Positions 50,233 to 59,901 of a stretch of DNA of 64,000 nt are shown here, piece after piece (the first letter of the stretch is position 1; each line of letters begins with the position of its first letter). Source of the stretch: JAGVSR01 sp963786675 (GTDB lineage: Bacteria > Pseudomonadota > Alphaproteobacteria > Rhizobiales > Hyphomicrobiaceae); the NCBI GenBank assembly GCA_963786675.1, contig CAWAZY010000005.1, forward strand, positions 372,001 through 436,000. Direction: 5' to 3'. Under the pieces are notes generated by a model. That model saw only the letters and a list, made by a program, of their open reading frames with translations. It made no database searches and was not told the origin of the DNA. Made by a program: the position numbers and the translations under genes.

Positions 50233-51243
50233 ATGTTGAGCCCCAAGGCTTCCATCATCAAGGCTTCCGTCATCGTTGCGGCGGGTGCAGTTCTCGCCGC
50301 CGGCATGGCACCCGCGGCGTTTGCCGCGGGTGGCGCACCGCACATCGAGCGTCAATCCTGGCCCTTCGCAGGGTTCGGCGGACAGTTCGACAAGGCGCAA
50401 CTGCAACGCGGCTTCCAGGTTTACGAAAAAGTCTGCTCCGCATGCCATGGCCTGGATCGCGTGTCCTGGCGCAATCTCGTTCAAAAGGGCGGTCCGGAGT
50501 TCCCCGAGGAGGCCGTCAAGGCGCTCGCGGCGAGCTGGCCGAACCAGATTACGGACGGCCCGAACGACGAAGGCGAGATGTTCCAGCGGCCCGCTCTCCT
50601 GTCGGACCGGATCCTGGGACCCTACAAAAACGAAAAGGCGGCCCGCGCCGCCCAGAACGGCGCATATCCGCCTGATCTGTCGCTCATGGCCAAGGCCCGC
50701 AATCCCGAGTACCACGGGTCCGTGTGGGGCCATCCGACCCACATGATGAAAGACATTCTCACGGGCTATCAGGAAGGCGGCGCCGATTATCTCTACGCGC
50801 TTCTGACCGGGTACAAGGATGTCCCGAGTTACGTGCGCGACGACAAGGGGCACTTGGTGCCGGTCGGTGCGGAAGGCGATGGCGGCAAGCCGGTCGAGCA
50901 ATGCATCGCCATCAATCACAGCGACGAGGGCAAGCCCGATGAGTGCGTGGCCCTTGCCGAAGGCATGAGCTACAACGCGGCCTTCCCGGGTGGGCAGATC
51001 GCGATGCCGCCGATCCTGGGTGATGGCGCGGTCGAATATATCAAGGGCGCCGATGGCAAGCCGGTCGTTCCCGAAACGCTGGATCAGCACGCGCGCGACG
51101 TCTCAGCGTTCCTAGCCTGGGCGGCAGACCCGCATCTCAATACGCGCAAAGCAACCGGCTGGCAGGCGCTCCTGTTCCTGCTGGTGACGACCATTTTGCT
51201 CTTCCTGGGCAAGAAGCGGATCTGGTCGCGCATCGAGCACTAG
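50233..51243 (+). CDS. petC: Cytochrome c1 of the bc1 complex
   Basis: A 336-residue subunit with a signal peptide (to about residue 32), the haem motif CSACH (Cys68, Cys71, His72) and the conserved VSWRNLVQKGG. The distal Met is in a region near GQIAMPP, and a C-terminal membrane anchor (WQALLFLLVTTILLFLGKKR) is followed by a basic end. ATG 50233 lies 14 bases after petB. It contains a 20-30 residue Asp/Gly/Lys insert (DDKGHLVPVGAEGDGGKPVEQ) usual in alphaproteobacteria. It delivers electrons to soluble cytochrome c. Confidence 0.95.
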   Translation: MLSPKASIIKASVIVAAGAVLAAGMAPAAFAAGGAPHIERQSWPFAGFGGQFDKAQLQRGFQVYEKVCSACHGLDRVSWRNLVQKGGPEFPEEAVKALAASWPNQITDGPNDEGEMFQRPALLSDRILGPYKNEKAARAAQNGAYPPDLSLMAKARNPEYHGSVWGHPTHMMKDILTGYQEGGADYLYALLTGYKDVPSYVRDDKGHLVPVGAEGDGGKPVEQCIAINHSDEGKPDECVALAEGMSYNAAFPGGQIAMPPILGDGAVEYIKGADGKPVVPETLDQHARDVSAFLAWAADPHLNTRKATGWQALLFLLVTTILLFLGKKRIWSRIEH

Positions 51244-51266
51244 TGTTATAGGCACTGACGATCAGG

Positions 51267-51309
51267 CAGCGGGCATGGGGCCAAGCCTCGTGTCCGCTGT
51301 TTTCGTTTT
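51267..51309 (+). terminator. Strong terminator of the petABC operon
   Basis: CAGCGGGCATGGGG (from 51267) pairs with CCTCGTGTCCGCTG (to 51299) as a 14-bp stem with three G-U pairs and a CAAG-like loop, followed by TTTTCGTTTT. It lies 24 bases after the petC stop. Confidence 0.85.
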
Positions 51310-51336
51310 GTCGGCAGCGGTGGCGTGGAGGTTAGC

Positions 51337-52215
<879 letters not shown>

Positions 52216-52218
52216 GCA

Positions 52219-53049
52219 TCAGCCGCTGAACAGGCCCATGCGTCCGAGAATGGCCTTCCCGATATCGATGCGCTTGGGCAGATCCGCCTCCGACGCGATG
52301 TCAATGTTGAGGGCGAACGTGTCCTTGCGTCCGTTGCCTTCCACCCATCCAACCCACCAGCCGATGTTGGGGGTCGTGGATGTACACCAGCCGGTCTTCG
52401 CGTAGAGGGTTCGCCCCTTTCGCTCATCCTGCCGCAACATGGCTTTCACCGCCTGCTGCGTGGCGCGGCGGAGCGGCAGTTCTTCAAGGCAGAGCGCGGC
52501 GAGGAAACTTGTCTGTTCAATGGCGCTGATGGTCAGCGGACCATCGAGCCAGAACCGGTCGACGGCCGTGCCAGTCGTCGCATTCCCGTAGCCGAGCGTG
52601 TCGAGCCATGTCTCATAGGGCTTGAGACCGATGCGCCGCGCGATCTCCTGATAAACGGGAACGTTCGACACGCGCAGCGCTTCGGCCAGCGTCATGTCCT
52701 TTTCCCATGTCTTGAACACCCTGGGTTTTCCATCCCAGCTAAAAACCTCGTCAGGTCCCGACACGGCTCCCGTCTCGATTGCGATCAATGTGTTGGGGAT
52801 TTTGAATGTCGAGGCAGGTATGAAGCGCTTTTGAGCGCGCGCGGCGCCGACGAGTGTCACGCGGTCCGTCTGCAAATCGAGGTGCGCAAAAGTTCCCGTT
52901 ACGCCGTGGGCCGAAAACTCCGCTTCCAAATCGGCGGCGGATTGAGCCGAATTGGCGGCCGCTCCGCGCGGCAACATCAATGCAGCGGTCAGTGTTCCGA
53001 TCCCAAAGGCGAGCTGGCGCCGGGTGATCGAGGACACGGGCGCCTCCAT
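52219..53049 (-). CDS. Class D (OXA-type) beta-lactamase
   Basis: A 276-residue serine beta-lactamase. Class D motifs are all present: nucleophile STFK (Ser80-Lys83), SNV (128-130), YGN (154-156), FWLDGPL (167-172) and KTGW (218-221). Lys83 would carry the carboxylate. The N-terminus is SSITRRQLAFGIGTLTAALM, a twin-arginine-like signal, unusual for this class. ATG 53049 overlaps the TGA of the gene upstream by one base, so the two are probably coupled. The gene is chromosomal with no mobile elements around it, so it is probably an intrinsic lactamase; its spectrum cannot be predicted. Confidence 0.9.
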   Translation of the reverse strand: MEAPVSSITRRQLAFGIGTLTAALMLPRGAAANSAQSAADLEAEFSAHGVTGTFAHLDLQTDRVTLVGAARAQKRFIPASTFKIPNTLIAIETGAVSGPDEVFSWDGKPRVFKTWEKDMTLAEALRVSNVPVYQEIARRIGLKPYETWLDTLGYGNATTGTAVDRFWLDGPLTISAIEQTSFLAALCLEELPLRRATQQAVKAMLRQDERKGRTLYAKTGWCTSTTPNIGWWVGWVEGNGRKDTFALNIDIASEADLPKRIDIGKAILGRMGLFSG

Positions 53050-53444
53050 CAGCTGTTGGGGAAACTGATCAAGATTTTCATTTTGAGGAGTTCGGGAAAC
53101 GCCGTCTCCAGGGCTTGGCCCGCGAGCCACAGGATTACGCCCAGCAGCAGCAACGCCGGAATGGCGGCGATCACCGCCTTGAGGAAAAAGGCCACGAGCC
53201 GGAAAAACGGAACTTCGATTGACCGGACGGCCGCCGGATACGTCTCATCTTGGCCATAGGCCGTGGCGTACGCATCGGAGGACGTGCCTGCGTACCCCAT
53301 TGGATCAGGATGCGGCGCGGCGAGCCCGGCGGCAATCGCCTCGCGCTCTCGGGCCTGCCGCATGCGCGCTTCCTTCTCGCGTCGCAGGGTGCGGGGCAGG
53401 TCGTCCATTTCGCCGTCGCCGTCGGCGGTGAGTGGTAAATTCAT
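53049..53444 (-). CDS. Membrane-anchored hypothetical protein coupled to the beta-lactamase
   Basis: A 131-residue protein. Its N-terminal two-thirds is acidic then basic and probably disordered (MNLPLTADGDGEMDDLPR; REKEARMRQAREREAIAAGLAAPHPDP). A membrane helix lies at about residues 88-112 (FFLKAVIAAIPALLLLGVILWLAG). The last residues lead directly into the beta-lactamase start. I do not recognise it. Coupling suggests a shared function or shared expression only. Confidence 0.65.
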   Translation of the reverse strand: MNLPLTADGDGEMDDLPRTLRREKEARMRQAREREAIAAGLAAPHPDPMGYAGTSSDAYATAYGQDETYPAAVRSIEVPFFRLVAFFLKAVIAAIPALLLLGVILWLAGQALETAFPELLKMKILISFPNS

Positions 53445-53600
53445 CGCGCGAAATCCTCAGTTCTGTCGCCTGCCGCCGGCGCGGCCCTGGCAGGCCTGTC
53501 ATACGAATCAGTAGACGCTGCAAATCACTGTAGCTGCCCGACTATCCCATATGGCTCGATATTGGTATTTTGCGCCGTGAATTTGACCGTGAGGTGTCTG

Positions 53601-54131
53601 TTGAGCGACCTGAAAGGCCTGATCCGCACGATCCCGGACTATCCCAAGCCCGGAATCATGTTTCGAGACGTCACGACACTTCTCGGTGACGCGCAAGGTT
53701 TCAAGGCGGCCATCGCCCAGATGGTGGAGCCCTACCGGACGTTGCGGGTGGACGCCGTGGCGGGGATCGAGGCCCGCGGCTTCATTCTCGGCGGCGCTGT
53801 CGCTGACCGGCTCGGGTGCGGGTTCATTCCCATTCGCAAGAAGGGTAAGCTGCCGTGGCGTACCATCGGGCAGGAGTACACCCTTGAGTATGGGGTCGAT
53901 GTGATCGAGATCCACGAGGATGCGATCCGCGACGGGGAGCGCATCCTGATTGTCGATGACCTTATCGCGACCGGAGGCACGGCCACCGCGGCGGCGCAGT
54001 TGATCCGCCGCTCGGGCGGCGAGATCGTTGGCGCGACGTTTATTATCGATCTGCCCGAACTCGGCGGTGTGCGGCTGCTCAACGAGGCGGGGATCGACTG
54101 CCATGCGCTCGTGGCATTCGAGGGACACTAG
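53601..54131 (+). CDS. apt: Adenine phosphoribosyltransferase
   Basis: A 176-residue enzyme that converts adenine and PRPP to AMP. The PRPP motif is ILIVDDLIATGGTATAAAQLI, split as ERILIVDDLIATGGTA. The family start GLIRTIPDYPKPGIMFRDVT and the adenine-hood residues in GIEARGFILGG are present. TTG 53601 has GTGAGG six bases upstream and is preferred over an ATG at 53562. It is the first of an apt - zinc ribbon - mtnA - ald2 operon, which makes sense because MtnP releases adenine. Confidence 0.93.
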   Translation: MSDLKGLIRTIPDYPKPGIMFRDVTTLLGDAQGFKAAIAQMVEPYRTLRVDAVAGIEARGFILGGAVADRLGCGFIPIRKKGKLPWRTIGQEYTLEYGVDVIEIHEDAIRDGERILIVDDLIATGGTATAAAQLIRRSGGEIVGATFIIDLPELGGVRLLNEAGIDCHALVAFEGH

Positions 54132-54135
54132 CGCG

Positions 54136-54375
54136 ATGGGCGAGCCCGCACTGCCGTTGGAGCGGTTGGACGCGGCGCGGGCCGTCATCGCGCAATGGCG
54201 CATGGATCCGCATGGCGCTTTCGACTGTCCCGTTTGCGGGGCGCGTGGCGTCCACCTGACCGATCACTCCGCGCGGCCCCATACGGAATGGTACCGGCTC
54301 GCATGCGCGGCGTGCGGTCTCGACCATATGCTGAGCGTGCCGATGGGCGCGCAGGTTCCCGGCGGAGAGGGATGA
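54136..54375 (+). CDS. Small zinc-ribbon protein between apt and mtnA
   Basis: A 79-residue protein (MGEPALPLERLDAARAVIAQWR) with two CxxC motifs, CPVCG at about residue 35 and CAACG at about residue 60, hence a single zinc ribbon. Its N-terminal helix is Ala/Arg-rich. Four bases separate it from apt and from mtnA, so all three are coexpressed. No catalytic feature is visible. I know of no described role in methylthioadenosine salvage. Confidence 0.7.
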   Translation: MGEPALPLERLDAARAVIAQWRMDPHGAFDCPVCGARGVHLTDHSARPHTEWYRLACAACGLDHMLSVPMGAQVPGGEG

Positions 54376-54379
54376 GGCC

Positions 54380-55474
54380 ATGAAGATTGCCGGAACGCCC
54401 TATCGCACCATCTGGCGCGCGCCCGACGGCGTTGCCATTATCGATCAGACACGCCTGCCGCATGCCTTCGAAGTCGTGACCTTGCGTTCGGAGCAAGACG
54501 CCGCGCGGGCCATTCTGACCATGCAGGTGCGGGGCGCGCCGCTGATCGGTGTCACGGCGGCATACGGCGTCGCGCTGGCCATGGAAAACGATGCATCCGA
54601 TGCGGCCTTGGACGCGGCCATTGTCCACCTCGCCCGTCAGCGGCCGACGGCGGTCAATTTGCGCTGGGCCCTGGAGGAAATGCGCAAAATTCTCGCGTCG
54701 ATCGAGCCTGCGGAGCGTTGCGCGGCGGCTTTCACGGCGGCAGGGCGCATGGCCGATGAAGACGTGGAAACCTGCCGGCGCATTGGCGTGCATGGCCTCG
54801 AGCTGATCCGCGCGATCGCCGCGCGCAAACCCGCCGGGCAGCCGGTCAACATCCTGACCCACTGCAACGCCGGCTGGCTCGCGTGTGTGGACTGGGGCAC
54901 GGCGACGTCGCCCATTTATCAGGCGCATGACGCCGGCATTCCGGTCCACGTCTTTGTGGATGAAACCCGGCCGCGCAATCAGGGCGCGTTTCTGACGGCA
55001 TATGAATTGGGCGCGCACGGCGTGGCCCACACTCTGATCGTCGACAATGCTGGCGGTCATCTGATGCAGCGCGGCGCCGTCGACTTGGTGATCGTCGGCA
55101 CGGACCGCGTCACGGCATCGGGGGATGTGGCCAACAAGATCGGGACCTACCTGAAGGCGCTGGCCGCCCACGATACGGGCGTGCCGTTCTATGTGGCCTT
55201 GCCGCATTCGACCATCGACTGGACCTTGCGCGATGGCATGGCCATTCCCATAGAGGAACGCGGGGAAGAGGAAGTGCTGCAACTGCCTGGCCGGACGGCG
55301 GCCGGCGAATTGGTCTCGATTGCCTTGGCCCCCGAGGGGTGCCGCGCGGCCAATCCGGCCTTCGACGTGACGCCCGCGCGGCTCGTAACCGGATTGATTA
55401 CCGAACGGGGCGTGTGTGCCGCCTCGGACGCCGGGCTTCTGGGGCTCTATCCCGAGAAACGGGGTGCGGCATGA
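54380..55474 (+). CDS. mtnA: S-methyl-5-thioribose-1-phosphate isomerase
   Basis: A 364-residue isomerase of the eIF2B-alpha family that converts methylthioribose-1-phosphate to methylthioribulose-1-phosphate. Catalytic Cys162 (HCNAGWL) and Asp242 (VGTDRV) are present, with GVTAAYGVALAM and the conserved NKIGTYLKALAA. Length fits the family. ATG 54380 follows the zinc ribbon gene by four bases; its stop overlaps the ald2 ATG (55471-55474). Confidence 0.94.
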   Translation: MKIAGTPYRTIWRAPDGVAIIDQTRLPHAFEVVTLRSEQDAARAILTMQVRGAPLIGVTAAYGVALAMENDASDAALDAAIVHLARQRPTAVNLRWALEEMRKILASIEPAERCAAAFTAAGRMADEDVETCRRIGVHGLELIRAIAARKPAGQPVNILTHCNAGWLACVDWGTATSPIYQAHDAGIPVHVFVDETRPRNQGAFLTAYELGAHGVAHTLIVDNAGGHLMQRGAVDLVIVGTDRVTASGDVANKIGTYLKALAAHDTGVPFYVALPHSTIDWTLRDGMAIPIEERGEEEVLQLPGRTAAGELVSIALAPEGCRAANPAFDVTPARLVTGLITERGVCAASDAGLLGLYPEKRGAA

Positions 55475-56154
55475 GCAAACGCAAGGGTCCATCCGAAAAG
55501 GCGCTGCGCAAGTCTGTCGTCGCCACGGCACAACAAATGAGCCGCAGCGGTTTATCGCCGGGCCGGTCGGGTAACGTGTCGGCCCGCGCTCCGGGCGGGA
55601 TGCTGATTACGCCGTCGGGCCTCGCCTATGCGGACCTGACCGCCGACGACATCGTCTTTGTCGGAGATGATGGTCTTGCAGCAGCCGGACACCGCAGCCC
55701 ATCGAGCGAATGGCATTTGCATCTGGCGGCCTACCGGGTCCGACCCGATATGACTGCGGTGGTGCATACCCACTCGCTCCATGCCGTCGTGCTGGCGTGC
55801 GCGGGTAAACCGATACCGGCCTTTCACTACATGGTCGCGGTGGCGGGCGGCGCCGACATCCCGCTCGTGCCGTACGCGACGTTCGGTACTGAGGAACTGG
55901 CGAAACACGTGGCTGGTGGATTGGCCAGCCGCGACGCTTGCCTGCTGGCCCATCATGGACAGGTGGCGCTGGGCCGCTCGCTGGATGCGGCTCTGGAACT
56001 GGCCCGCGAGGTTGAAGTACTGGCCGAACAATACTGCAAAGTCCTGACGCTCGGCCCGGCACATATCCTGCCGGAAGCGGAAATGGCCGCCGTCATCGAG
56101 AAGTTCAAGACTTACGGCCGCGCCGCCGCAGCGGACGACGAAGTCGACGGCTGA
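55471..56154 (+). CDS. Class II aldolase, probable 5-methylthioribulose-1-phosphate aldolase (Ald2-like)
   Basis: A 227-residue class II aldolase/adducin-fold enzyme. The zinc site is HTHSLHA (two His) and HHGQVALGRS, and the catalytic Glu is in SSEWHLHLAAYR. It directly follows and overlaps mtnA, with no mtnB-mtnC-mtnD-type genes present. By operon position it should cleave methylthioribulose-1-phosphate into DHAP and methylthioacetaldehyde, as Ald2 does in the Rhodospirillum-type DHAP shunt. An L-fuculose-1-phosphate aldolase-like or MtnB dehydratase role is an alternative, since both share the fold; sequence alone does not decide. Confidence 0.82.
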   Translation: MSKRKGPSEKALRKSVVATAQQMSRSGLSPGRSGNVSARAPGGMLITPSGLAYADLTADDIVFVGDDGLAAAGHRSPSSEWHLHLAAYRVRPDMTAVVHTHSLHAVVLACAGKPIPAFHYMVAVAGGADIPLVPYATFGTEELAKHVAGGLASRDACLLAHHGQVALGRSLDAALELAREVEVLAEQYCKVLTLGPAHILPEAEMAAVIEKFKTYGRAAAADDEVDG

Positions 56155-57029
56155 GCGGCAGGCAGGCTTGCCGTTGCCCCTGGGATTTTCTTGGCTTCGT
56201 CGCCGCCGATCTTGGTGATCGCCGGCATCTCGGTATCGCGGGCATCTTTCAGGGTGATGGTCGCCGGCGCGCCGCCACGCGAGGCCTCGACCACAATTTC
56301 CGCGGCCTTGATGCAGACAGGCACGCGATCGGGCGCGAACTTCTGCGAGATCGCGACAAGCCCGTTCTGGTCGTTGACGACCACGTTGGCATTCCCGCCA
56401 CCAAGGGCCGCGACCTCTGCTTCGGCCCCGAGTTTCTTCAAGTCTTCGCGCTTGATGCCATAGCTGATGGCACCGGCGCGGATTGTTTCGCGCACCAGGA
56501 AGTATTTGCTGCCGGCCTTGGGCTTCACCTCGGTGCGGAAGCGTTCAAGGATGTGGTCGGCGACCTGATCGTCAATCGATTCAGCGCGCATGTCGGACAC
56601 GTTGACGTCGACCTTGAGGCTCTTCTTGGCGTCCGCGGTGGCCGAAGCGCTCAGTCCCGGAATAACGTTCTTGAGCATGGCGAAGGAGACGCCCGCGCTC
56701 GACTTCTGCTCATCGCTGAAGGTGTAGTCGGCGATCTTGATGTCGCGCCGGTAGCCCTTCATGGCTAGGATGGCGGGTTCCTCGCCGTAAGCCGTGACGC
56801 GATAGAAAGTGCCCGATTTATCGAGGCGGTAGATGGAACCGGCGGGATCGAAGCCGTTGGGTACGATCGGGCATTCGAACCCGTTGGGCACGCCCGGAAG
56901 CAGTTGCGGGTTCTTGTCGATGGACCCGATGATGGGATCGGTCGGGGGAACGGCGAAAGTGTCGGCACAGCCCGCGACCGCGGCGGCCGCGATCACGGCG
57001 CACGCCGCCAGTCTCTTGTTCGAGCGCAT
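56112..57029 (-). CDS. Hypothetical lipoprotein
   Basis: A 305-residue protein with a lipobox (AVAGC, Cys21) after a signal peptide, so it is anchored in the envelope. The mature part has a Pro/Asn/Gly-rich start (GVPNGFECPIVPNGFDP), and the rest is alpha/beta without recognised motif. The Ala/Ser/Pro-rich C-terminus overlaps the aldolase gene by 43 bases on the opposite strand; a slightly earlier true end cannot be excluded. ATG 57029 (MRSNKRLAAC) is preferred to 57044. Confidence 0.65.
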   Translation of the reverse strand: MRSNKRLAACAVIAAAAVAGCADTFAVPPTDPIIGSIDKNPQLLPGVPNGFECPIVPNGFDPAGSIYRLDKSGTFYRVTAYGEEPAILAMKGYRRDIKIADYTFSDEQKSSAGVSFAMLKNVIPGLSASATADAKKSLKVDVNVSDMRAESIDDQVADHILERFRTEVKPKAGSKYFLVRETIRAGAISYGIKREDLKKLGAEAEVAALGGGNANVVVNDQNGLVAISQKFAPDRVPVCIKAAEIVVEASRGGAPATITLKDARDTEMPAITKIGGDEAKKIPGATASLPAAQPSTSSSAAAARP

Positions 57030-57149
57030 CGGACGACTCCCCATCGTTCCCGATCCCTGTCAGCGTTGTACGGGGGCAGCCGCACCCCCGCAACGGGAGG
57101 GGTGAGGCGTGCGGCCACAATCCTCGGTTTTTGCTGGTCTTAGCGCTTG

Positions 57150-58170
57150 TTAACCGTGGAGAAGCGCGACCGAAACCGCGGGTGCGCAGGCGGTCGCCCA
57201 AGGGGCCACGTCGCTGCCGGTATCGACGATTTCGGCAAAGGTGAGAACCTCGCGGCCCAGGCGCGCGGCGATCTGCGCAATGTCGCCCGCTCCGAATTCC
57301 CGCCGCGATCACGGGTGCGGCCGGAGACAATGAAATGGCGGAGAGGACCTGGAGCGCGCCGTCGTGCAACGACCGCAATTGGGCTTCGCGGATGTAAGCC
57401 GCCACCGTCGCCCACTCATCGGCTGTGCCGTCGGCGGCATCGCGGCCGAGCAAGCGGGCAAGGCGGGCCACACTCTCGTCGACCGACTTGCCCTTGCCGT
57501 CGGCGGTGGCGTGCAGATCGATGGTGGTCAGATCCACGCCGAGGATGCGCCGCACGTCGGCCATCGTGGCCAGATATTCGCGCGCCAGCGTGACCCAATG
57601 GCCTTGGAACGGCACGCGGTTCGTCACGCCCATGACGGCGGTGCGCGTGAAGCCCGTATAGACGAGTTCGCCCGTTGTCTGGCGTAGCGCGTCGGTCAAT
57701 CCGGCCGGACACGGCGCGCCATCGCGAATGGGTATGATATCGGCGGTGGTGGACCCGAAATCCATCAACAGCGCCTCGGTATGACGCTGCGACACCAGGG
57801 CGGCGGTGGCCAGAAAGTTCGTCGAACCCACGTCCCGATGATGGGTCAGCGCCATGCCCGCATCTCCGAAGCCGCGTGGGCCCATCCAGAACCGCGTCCC
57901 GGCGCCGTACTCCCGCGCAAGGCGCGCGACGAGCGTCTCGACGCCGGTCTTGCGATCGGGGAAAACATCGGAGAGTTCGCCGGTCATGGTGACGGAGACC
58001 TGATCGGCCCCGGCGGCCAGCGCTGCGGCCTTGCGCAGGGCGGTATCGAGCTTCTCAAGTCCCATCCACAGGCGGCAGCGGAACTGCTCCACCGCCGTGA
58101 CGCGGCCGCCCTCGACGCGGGCCACCTTCAGGTGGGCGCCTCCGACATCAAGGCCAACGCGGATGGTCAT
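57150..58170 (-). CDS. H4MPT-linked C1 pathway protein Orf17 (hydantoinase/MfnF-like family), frameshifted
   Basis: A 339-residue protein of the hydantoinase-like sugar-kinase fold. The ATPase-like motif is GLDVGGAHLKVAR at the N-terminus; MDFGSTTADIIPI and GLTDALRQTTGELVYTGFTRTAVMG follow. This is the family called Orf17 in Methylobacterium, found only with H4MPT/methanofuran genes; archaeal relatives include MfnF of methanofuran synthesis (from memory). The literal frame breaks at 57294, where one extra C changes GIGAGDIAQIAARLG; removing it gives a stop at 57150 and a tail AVSVALLHG as in homologues. It diverges from the HisA-like gene. The region 57080-57114 downstream has an imperfect inverted repeat. 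Confidence 0.87.
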
Positions 58171-58232
58171 GGGTTCGGGCTCCGTGAGCGTCTGCGGCCT
58201 GTGTTACACCAAGTCCGGACGGAGGAAAGAGG

Positions 58233-58934
58233 ATGCAGGTCATTCCGGTTATCGATGTGCGGGGCGGGCTGGCGGTGCGGGCGGTCGCGGGGGATCGTGC
58301 GCGCTATCAGCCGCTGCAATCGGCGTTGGCCGCCGCGCCCGATCCGGTGGCGGTCGCCAAAGGCTATCGCGCACTTTACCCCTTCGAGACCCTGTATGTC
58401 GCCGACCTCGATGGCATTGAAGGTGGGCGTCCGGCGGCGTCCCTGCACCTGGACGTGGCGGCGGCTTGGGGCGGCGCCCAAGTGTGGATCGACGACGGCG
58501 GCCTCGATCCGGCGGGCGCGCCGGCACGTGTGCAGCGTGTCGTGGGGTCGGAATCGCTTCTGGCGGCGGGCCTGTGCAGCATGGCCGGTGAGGCGGCGGC
58601 GCTGAGGCATGCTTCGATCCTGTCGCTCGATTTTCGCGGCGATGCCTTCATCGGACCGCCACTGCTGCTGGAGGAACCTGCCCTGTGGCCCGCCACCCTC
58701 ATTGTCATGACGTTGGCGGCAGTCGGACGGGATGCAGGGCCCGATATCGCCCGGGTGTCCGAAATCGTGAGGCGGGCGGGACCGTCACGGCGGGTCCATG
58801 CGGCCGGCGGGGTACGCGGGATCGGCGATGTGCGCGCGCTGAAGGACGAAGGCGCTGCAGGCGTGCTGGTGGCGAGCGCCCTGCACGCGGGCCAAATAAA
58901 AGCCGGCGACCTCCATGAGATCGCCGGCTGGTAG
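58233..58934 (+). CDS. HisA/HisF-related TIM-barrel protein of the H4MPT cluster
   Basis: A 233-residue (beta/alpha)8 protein. The N-terminal IPVIDVRGGLAVRAV, VADLDGIEGG (strand 2), LSLDFRGDAF and the phosphate-binding VHAAGGVRGIGDVRALKD and GVLVASALHAG resemble HisA, but the family differs from true ProFAR isomerase and is known from methanogens and methylotrophs. Its role is unproven; cofactor synthesis is likely from its neighbours. Start ATG 58233 follows GGAGGAAAGAGG. A 9-bp inverted repeat (58901-58909 and 58921-58929) spans the last codons and may help stop transcription. Confidence 0.8.
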   Translation: MQVIPVIDVRGGLAVRAVAGDRARYQPLQSALAAAPDPVAVAKGYRALYPFETLYVADLDGIEGGRPAASLHLDVAAAWGGAQVWIDDGGLDPAGAPARVQRVVGSESLLAAGLCSMAGEAAALRHASILSLDFRGDAFIGPPLLLEEPALWPATLIVMTLAAVGRDAGPDIARVSEIVRRAGPSRRVHAAGGVRGIGDVRALKDEGAAGVLVASALHAGQIKAGDLHEIAGW

Positions 58935-58942
58935 TTTCAGTC

Positions 58943-58979
58943 CACACCGTGCGAGTGGCTGGGGAATCCACTCGGTGTG
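58943..58979. terminator. Stem-loop between convergent HisA-like and fae genes
   Basis: CACAC (58943-58947) pairs with GTGTG (58975-58979) and CGAGTGG (58952-58958) with CCACTCG (58968-58974), a 12-bp stem with a bulge. GCCGTT-CC-AACGGC follows at 58983-58996. It can serve both strands. Nothing else is apparent between 58935 and 59084. Confidence 0.6.
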
Positions 58980-59084
58980 TTAGCCGTTCCAACGGCCAGA
59001 GAGTATTCTACCCAATCGCTGCAGCAGACCCGCTTTCATAGGAGGGGCGTTATTGTTGTTATCCTGCTGTGGACGGTTTCCGCT

Positions 59085-59597
59085 TCAAGACTTGGCGCTG
59101 AAGGGATGGGCAGCCGAGTTGCGCTGAGCGGTCGCTTCGGCAGCCGTCGGCTTGCCGGCAACGGCGCGGGCGATGGCTTCCTTGGTCGCGCGATAGTTGA
59201 AGTCCTGGATCTTGGCGTCGTCGGCAGCTTCCCAGTGGATGAACACGCCGACGCAGACGTAGACGTCGTCAGCTTCGTTGGCGGGGATGATGCCTTCGGC
59301 AACGGCGTCCTGAACAGCCTTTGCAACGCCGTACTGTGCCGGTCCGAACATCTGGACAGCCTGGCGGGCGTCCTTGATCGTGACCTTGTTGAACATCACG
59401 GTGTTGGGCTTGCAAGCAAGGTTCGGCGCGATGACGGCGAGGAGCGACGTGAAGCCGTCCTTGTTGTTCGTCAGCGAGTTGCAGAATGCGGTCTCGACGG
59501 CGCTGCCGCGCGGGCCGATGAGCAGGTCGATGTGAGCAACTTCGTTACCGTCGCCGACGAGCGACTCGCCAACCATTACGCGATTAATCTTGGCCAT
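59085..59597 (-). CDS. fae: Formaldehyde-activating enzyme
   Basis: A 170-residue cytoplasmic enzyme that condenses formaldehyde with H4MPT to methylene-H4MPT; it is the entry point of the formaldehyde oxidation pathway. The start is MAKINRVMVGESLVGDGNEVAHIDL. The active-site His is in NEVAHIDLLIG; GPRGSAVETAF and NKVTIKDARQAVQMFGPAQYGV are family hallmarks. GGGAGGAAC before ATG 59597 is a strong ribosome site, in keeping with a highly expressed enzyme. The neighbours orf7, orf5 and mch are on the same strand, but fae has its own leader. Confidence 0.97.
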   Translation of the reverse strand: MAKINRVMVGESLVGDGNEVAHIDLLIGPRGSAVETAFCNSLTNNKDGFTSLLAVIAPNLACKPNTVMFNKVTIKDARQAVQMFGPAQYGVAKAVQDAVAEGIIPANEADDVYVCVGVFIHWEAADDAKIQDFNYRATKEAIARAVAGKPTAAEATAQRNSAAHPFSAKS

Positions 59598-59901
59598 TAG
59601 TGGGGTTCCTCCCAGTTTCGAACAAACAATGTGAGCCGGCGCGCCCCGGAGTGATCCGGTGTGGGCCGGCTACGCTCGTCCCAAGCTAGCGGTGATGGCA
59701 GGGAACGGTGAAAAAGCGACACCGGACCGGATCACCAGATAGCGGCGCGCCTAGAGCACCGGGCCCTATTAGCCACAGAGGCTGGGGTTCGACAAGGGGA
59801 GATGCGCCTTTGGTCGAATAGCCGCAAAATATTCGAAACGGTCCAAGGGGTTGGTACAACACACGGCGCGGCATGGCGGCCCCGGCGAGCCCTGCGGGAC
59901 A
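59598..59901. other. Leader/promoter region of fae
   Basis: 304 bases. AGCCGGC (59634-59640) and GCCGGCT (59665-59671) form an arm pair 37 bases from the fae start, with CCCCGG/CCGG between, so the fae leader can fold. The fae promoter is expected further upstream (59700-59870). No other gene is seen. Confidence 0.45.
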
